Positions 6,156 through 8,049 of a DNA stretch of 8,049 nucleotides are shown in pieces. Source of the stretch: Pseudomonadota bacterium (GTDB lineage: Bacteria; Pseudomonadota; Alphaproteobacteria; Caulobacterales; Caulobacteraceae). The stretch spans positions 1-8,049 of the forward strand of contig JAFAEC010000226.1 in assembly GCA_023424215.1 (NCBI GenBank). Reading direction: 5' to 3'. Positions within the stretch are counted from its first letter, which is position 1, and each line of letters opens with the position of its first letter. Position numbers and translations under genes: made by a program. The notes under the pieces are model-generated. The model had not been told where the DNA came from. It made no database searches and saw nothing but the letters and a program-made list of their open reading frames with translations.

Positions 6156-6802
6156 CCGAGGCCCGGCTTCACCGTGTAGCTGGCCTCGGTCTTGGCGGCG
6201 ACCTCGTCAAGGGTGACGCCGTCGGCCAGTTCGACCAGTTCGAGGCCCGCGCCGTCCGGCTTGACGTCGAAGACGGCGAGGTCGGTGATGATGCGGCTGA
6301 CCACGCCCGTGCCGGTCAGCGGCAGGGTGCAGCGCTTCAGGACCTTGGACTGGCCGTGCTTGTTGGCGTGCTCCATGACCACGACCACGCGCTTGACGCC
6401 GGCGACGAGGTCCATGGCCCCGCCCATGCCCTTCACCAGCTTGCCGGGGATCATCCAGTTGGCGATGTCGCCGTTCTCGGCCACTTCCATGGCCCCGAGG
6501 ATGGACAGGTTGATATGGCCGCCGCGGATCATCGCGAAGCTGTCGGCCGAGCTGAAGTAGGACGACTCCGGGATCTCGGTAATGGTCTGCTTGCCGGCGT
6601 TGATCAGGTCGGGGTCGACCTGGTCCTCGTAGGGGAAGGGGCCCATGCCGAGCATGCCGTTCTCGGACTGCAGGGTGACCTCCATGCCCTCGGGGATATA
6701 GTTGGCCACCAGGGTCGGGATGCCGATGCCGAGGTTGACGTAGAAGCCGTCCTGCAGCTCCTTCGCGGCGCGTTCGGCGAGCTGTTCGCGGGTGCGGGCC
6801 AT
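6152..6802 (-). CDS. scoB: Succinyl-CoA:3-ketoacid CoA-transferase subunit B
   Basis: This is the beta subunit (216 aa, normal family length) of the cytosolic CoA-transferase that moves CoA from succinyl-CoA to acetoacetate for ketone-body and short-chain acid use. It carries NLGIGIPT (23-30), the catalytic SENG motif with E47 (the glutamate that forms the acyl-CoA thioester intermediate in this family), GAMEVAENGDIANWMIPGK (103-121) and GMGGAMDLV (126-134). The start ATG (6802-6800) overlaps the scoA stop by one base (TAATG), and GGGAG on the minus strand lies 8 nt upstream (6815-6811), so the two are translationally coupled. The same frame stays open further upstream over scoA but has no family similarity there. 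A 3-oxoadipate (pcaJ) or atoA role is possible because these families are close, but sequence style and lack of aromatic-catabolism neighbours favour scoB. Confidence 0.92.
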   Translation of the reverse strand: MARTREQLAERAAKELQDGFYVNLGIGIPTLVANYIPEGMEVTLQSENGMLGMGPFPYEDQVDPDLINAGKQTITEIPESSYFSSADSFAMIRGGHINLSILGAMEVAENGDIANWMIPGKLVKGMGGAMDLVAGVKRVVVVMEHANKHGQSKVLKRCTLPLTGTGVVSRIITDLAVFDVKPDGAGLELVELADGVTLDEVAAKTEASYTVKPGLG

Positions 6803-7506
6803 TATGCGGTCTCCCGGGTGCGGACGGTGCGCTGTTCGATGCGCTTCTCGGGCACGGTCTGGACGATGCGGTCGACGTAGACGCCCGGGGTGTGGATGCA
6901 GTCGGGGTCGAGCGAGCCGGTCGGGACGATCTCCTCGACCTCGACGACGGTGACCTTGCCGGCCGTGGCCATCATCGGGTTGAAGTTGCGGGCGGTCTTG
7001 CGGAAGACGAGGTTGCCGCGCTCGTCCGCCTTCCACGCCTTGACGATCGAGAGGTCGGCGACAAGGCCGGTCTCCATGACGTAGCGGCGGCCGTCGAATT
7101 CGCGCACCTCCTTGCCCTCGGCGACGAGGGTGCCGACGCCGGTGGCGGTGAAGAAGGCCGGGATGCCGGCGCCGCCGGCGCGGATGCGCTCGGCCAGGGT
7201 GCCCTGCGGATTGAACTCGAGCTGCAGCTCGCCGGCCAGGTACTGGCGTTCGAACTCCTTGTTCTCGCCGACGTAGGACGAGATCATCTTCGCGATCTGC
7301 TTCGTCTCCAGCAGCTGGCCGAGGCCGAAGCCGTCGACGCCGGCGTTGTTGGAGATGACGGTCAGGCCCCTGGCGCCGCTGTCGCGCAGAGCGGCGATCA
7401 GGTGCTCGGGGATGCCGCACAGGCCGAAGCCGCCGGACATGACGGTCATGCCGTCGAAGGTCAGGCCCTCCAGCGCCGACTTCGCGTCGGGGAAGATCTT
7501 CCGCAT
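6802..7506 (-). CDS. scoA: Succinyl-CoA:3-ketoacid CoA-transferase subunit A
   Basis: This is the alpha subunit (234 aa, typical) of the CoA-transferase, partner of the downstream subunit B; the two form a heterotetramer in bacterial relatives. It starts MRKIFPDAKSALEGL, the usual beginning of ScoA. It has GGFGLCGIPE (25-34), NNAGVDGFGLG (53-63), GGAGIPAFFTATGVGT (111-126) and KTARNFNPMMATAGK (170-184). The ATG at 7506 is preceded on the minus strand by GAGGAAGCG (GAGG at 7515-7512, 5 nt spacing). The frame continues open to 7689, but that extension has no family similarity and crosses the intergenic repeats, so the shorter start is chosen. The stop TAA overlaps the scoB ATG. No clear promoter matching an alphaproteobacterial consensus is visible upstream, although A/T tracts and the duplicated element described separately lie there. 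Confidence 0.93.
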   Translation of the reverse strand: MRKIFPDAKSALEGLTFDGMTVMSGGFGLCGIPEHLIAALRDSGARGLTVISNNAGVDGFGLGQLLETKQIAKMISSYVGENKEFERQYLAGELQLEFNPQGTLAERIRAGGAGIPAFFTATGVGTLVAEGKEVREFDGRRYVMETGLVADLSIVKAWKADERGNLVFRKTARNFNPMMATAGKVTVVEVEEIVPTGSLDPDCIHTPGVYVDRIVQTVPEKRIEQRTVRTRETA

Positions 7507-7611
7507 CGCTTCCTCGTATTTTTCACCGCCTGATGAATATCGACGGCCTTGATGGTCCCGTAACGCGCGGGGCCGTGGGGGGCAAGTCCAGGCCAGGCCC
7601 ACCCGGTCTCG

Positions 7612-7654
7612 GCGACTGAAAAACACAGTCCGATGCGTCCACAGCGTCCGCTTC
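7612..7654. repeat. Duplicated intergenic element, copy 1
   Basis: The core 7619-7654 matches copy 2 at 33 of 36 positions. It begins with an A5 tract and CACA, followed by three adjacent 9-mers that each begin GTCC (gtccgatgc, gtccacagc, gtccgcttc). The gcgac before the core is also shared, with a one-base length difference. The function is not known. It lies about 110-150 bp upstream of the scoA start. Confidence 0.75.
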
Positions 7655-7675
7655 ATCGCCTCCAGGCCGGGCGAA

Positions 7676-7717
7676 GCGACAAAAAACACAGTCCGATGAG
7701 TCCACTGAGTCCGCTTC
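7676..7717. repeat. Duplicated intergenic element, copy 2
   Basis: The core 7682-7717 is the second copy of the element, 63 bp after the first. The three 9-mers read gtccgatga, gtccactga and gtccgcttc. Two of the three differences from copy 1 turn both internal GCGTCC units into GAGTCC, so the units within one copy resemble each other as well as the other copy. An A-tract (7681-7686) precedes it. It could be a protein-binding array or a genome-wide dispersed repeat. Confidence 0.75.
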
Positions 7718-7737
7718 GACCGCCGCCGACCTCATGA

Positions 7738-7793
7738 AACGACGCCGCTGCGTCAGTTCCGGTCGCAGGGCGGGCGGCGGCGTTAACCTTTTT
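7738..7793 (+). terminator. Imperfect hairpin followed by T5, possible terminator or leader structure
   Basis: On the plus strand, AACG (7738-7741) pairs with CGTT (7781-7784). After one A:G mismatch, CGCCGC (7743-7748) pairs with GCGGCG (7774-7779). TGCG (7749-7752) can pair with CGCA (7764-7767), leaving a six-base bulge. AACC and five T residues (7789-7793) follow. No plus-strand gene lies directly upstream, so a terminator would act on antisense or leader RNA. It may be chance structure in GC-rich sequence. Confidence 0.3.
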
Positions 7794-7825
7794 GTTCGCG
7801 CGAGGCGCGCGCGCGGTAGCGGGCG

Positions 7826-7849
7826 GGCGCCGATAAGGTAAAAGGCGCC
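7826..7849. repeat. GGCGCC inverted pair around an A-rich 12-mer
   Basis: Two GGCGCC hexamers (7826-7831 and 7844-7849) enclose gataaggtaaaa, which is unusually A-rich for this window. They end 23 bp before the TTG start of the downstream gene. It could be a 5'-UTR hairpin or an operator overlapping a -10-like GATAAG. Both are guesses. Confidence 0.3.
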
Positions 7850-7872
7850 GGTAGCACTGTTCGGGGGACGGT

Positions 7873-8049
7873 TTGCGCGGGGGAATCAACGCACTGACGG
7901 CGGCCTTCGTGGTCGGGGTGGTCGCCGGCCTGGCGCTGACGCCGGACGGCCGTGCGTGGATGCGCGAGCCGACCCTGCTGCTGGGCGCGAAGGCTGCCGC
8001 CTCGGCGCCGGCGGCCGAGCCGGGACCCGAGCCGAGGCCAGAGCCGGCG
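7873..8049 (+). CDS. Hypothetical membrane-anchored protein (3' end missing)
   Basis: The frame runs to the last base, giving 59 residues with no stop. The TTG at 7873 is chosen because an in-frame TAG at 7852-7854 bars an earlier start, and GGGGGA (7863-7868) lies 4 nt upstream. The next in-frame candidates would cut into the hydrophobic segment. The visible part has one predicted transmembrane or signal-anchor segment (about 6-22, ALTAAFVVGVVAGLAL), then a conserved-looking TPDGRAWMREPTLLLG (23-38). An alanine/proline/glutamate-rich stretch starts near residue 40 (AAASAPAAEPGPEPRPEPA) and continues off the end. This resembles an inner-membrane anchor followed by a periplasmic linker. I do not recognise the family, and the functional domain is presumably beyond the window. 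Confidence 0.6.
   Translation, partial: MRGGINALTAAFVVGVVAGLALTPDGRAWMREPTLLLGAKAAASAPAAEPGPEPRPEPA

Larger units (their letters stand above)
7507..7872. other. Divergent intergenic region, 366 bp
   Basis: This stretch separates scoA (minus) from the partial gene at 7873 (plus) and should hold both promoters. It contains two copies of a 36-bp element with A-tracts (7619-7654, 7682-7717), an imperfect hairpin followed by five T residues (7738-7793), and a GGCGCC inverted pair (7826-7849). Short open frames cross it on both strands, but none has a ribosome site plus convincing protein character. I could not identify a -35/-10 pair with confidence. Confidence 0.7.

Noticed and set aside
6152..7420. 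A single 422-aa minus-strand protein covering scoB and most of scoA
   Set aside because: Only the part from 6802 down matches subunit B. The upstream extension is an out-of-frame translation of scoA, and a ribosome site and ATG exist at 6802.
7507..7689. A longer scoA start at 7689
   Set aside because: The extra 61 residues lack family similarity and run through the intergenic repeat. The ATG at 7506 has a good GAGG site and gives the usual N-terminus.
7612..7717. The two-copy repeat as a CRISPR remnant
   Set aside because: There are only two imperfect copies, with no palindromic repeat ends, no further repeat-spacer units and no cas genes in the window.
7523..7735. A 70-aa minus-strand frame with a repeated SDCVF...RPGG peptide
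   Set aside because: The peptide repeat simply reflects the 63-bp DNA duplication. There is no clear ribosome site, and differences between copies show no coding pattern that I can defend.

Overview
The window reads as high-GC alphaproteobacterial chromosome, most like Caulobacterales (Brevundimonas or Caulobacter type). This is inferred from gene content and strong G/C third-position bias, not from a marker gene. I see no tRNA, rRNA, CRISPR array, insertion sequence or integrase. It looks like ordinary core or housekeeping sequence with one structurally unusual enzyme gene.

Layout. (1) 1-1293 (+): the 3' part of a DUF4130-UdgX fusion, a DNA-repair protein that binds uracil in DNA covalently. 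Its start lies upstream of the window. (2) 1412-4856 (+): a tight four-gene operon for a lipid-trafficking MCE/Mla ABC transporter. It encodes a STAS-MlaE permease, an MlaF ATPase, an MlaD-like MCE protein with a long helical tail, and a PqiC-like outer-membrane lipoprotein. The genes are joined by ATGA and TTGA overlaps. (3) 4974-6149 (+): an exported FAD oxidoreductase of the D-amino-acid oxidase type. Its domain order is circularly permuted: the normally C-terminal RP...NYGHGG block lies in front of the Rossmann GxGxxG motif, behind a twin-arginine-like signal with a lipobox. (4) 6152-7506 (-): scoB and scoA, the two subunits of succinyl-CoA:3-ketoacid CoA-transferase, converging tail to tail on the oxidoreductase with 2 bp between stop codons. 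(5) 7507-7872: a 366-bp divergent intergenic region with a duplicated 36-bp A-tract/GTCC element and two inverted repeats. (6) 7873-8049 (+): the start of an unrecognised membrane-anchored protein that runs off the window.

How the parts work together. The Mla-type genes form one machine: ATPase and permease in the inner membrane, the MCE ring in the periplasm, and a lipoprotein that probably sits at the outer membrane. ScoAB is a cytosolic ketone-body and short-chain acyl-CoA activation enzyme. The exported oxidoreductase has no obvious partner in the window. The best candidate for something poorly described is the permuted DAAO-like protein. The best unexplained non-coding signal is the duplicated element upstream of scoA.
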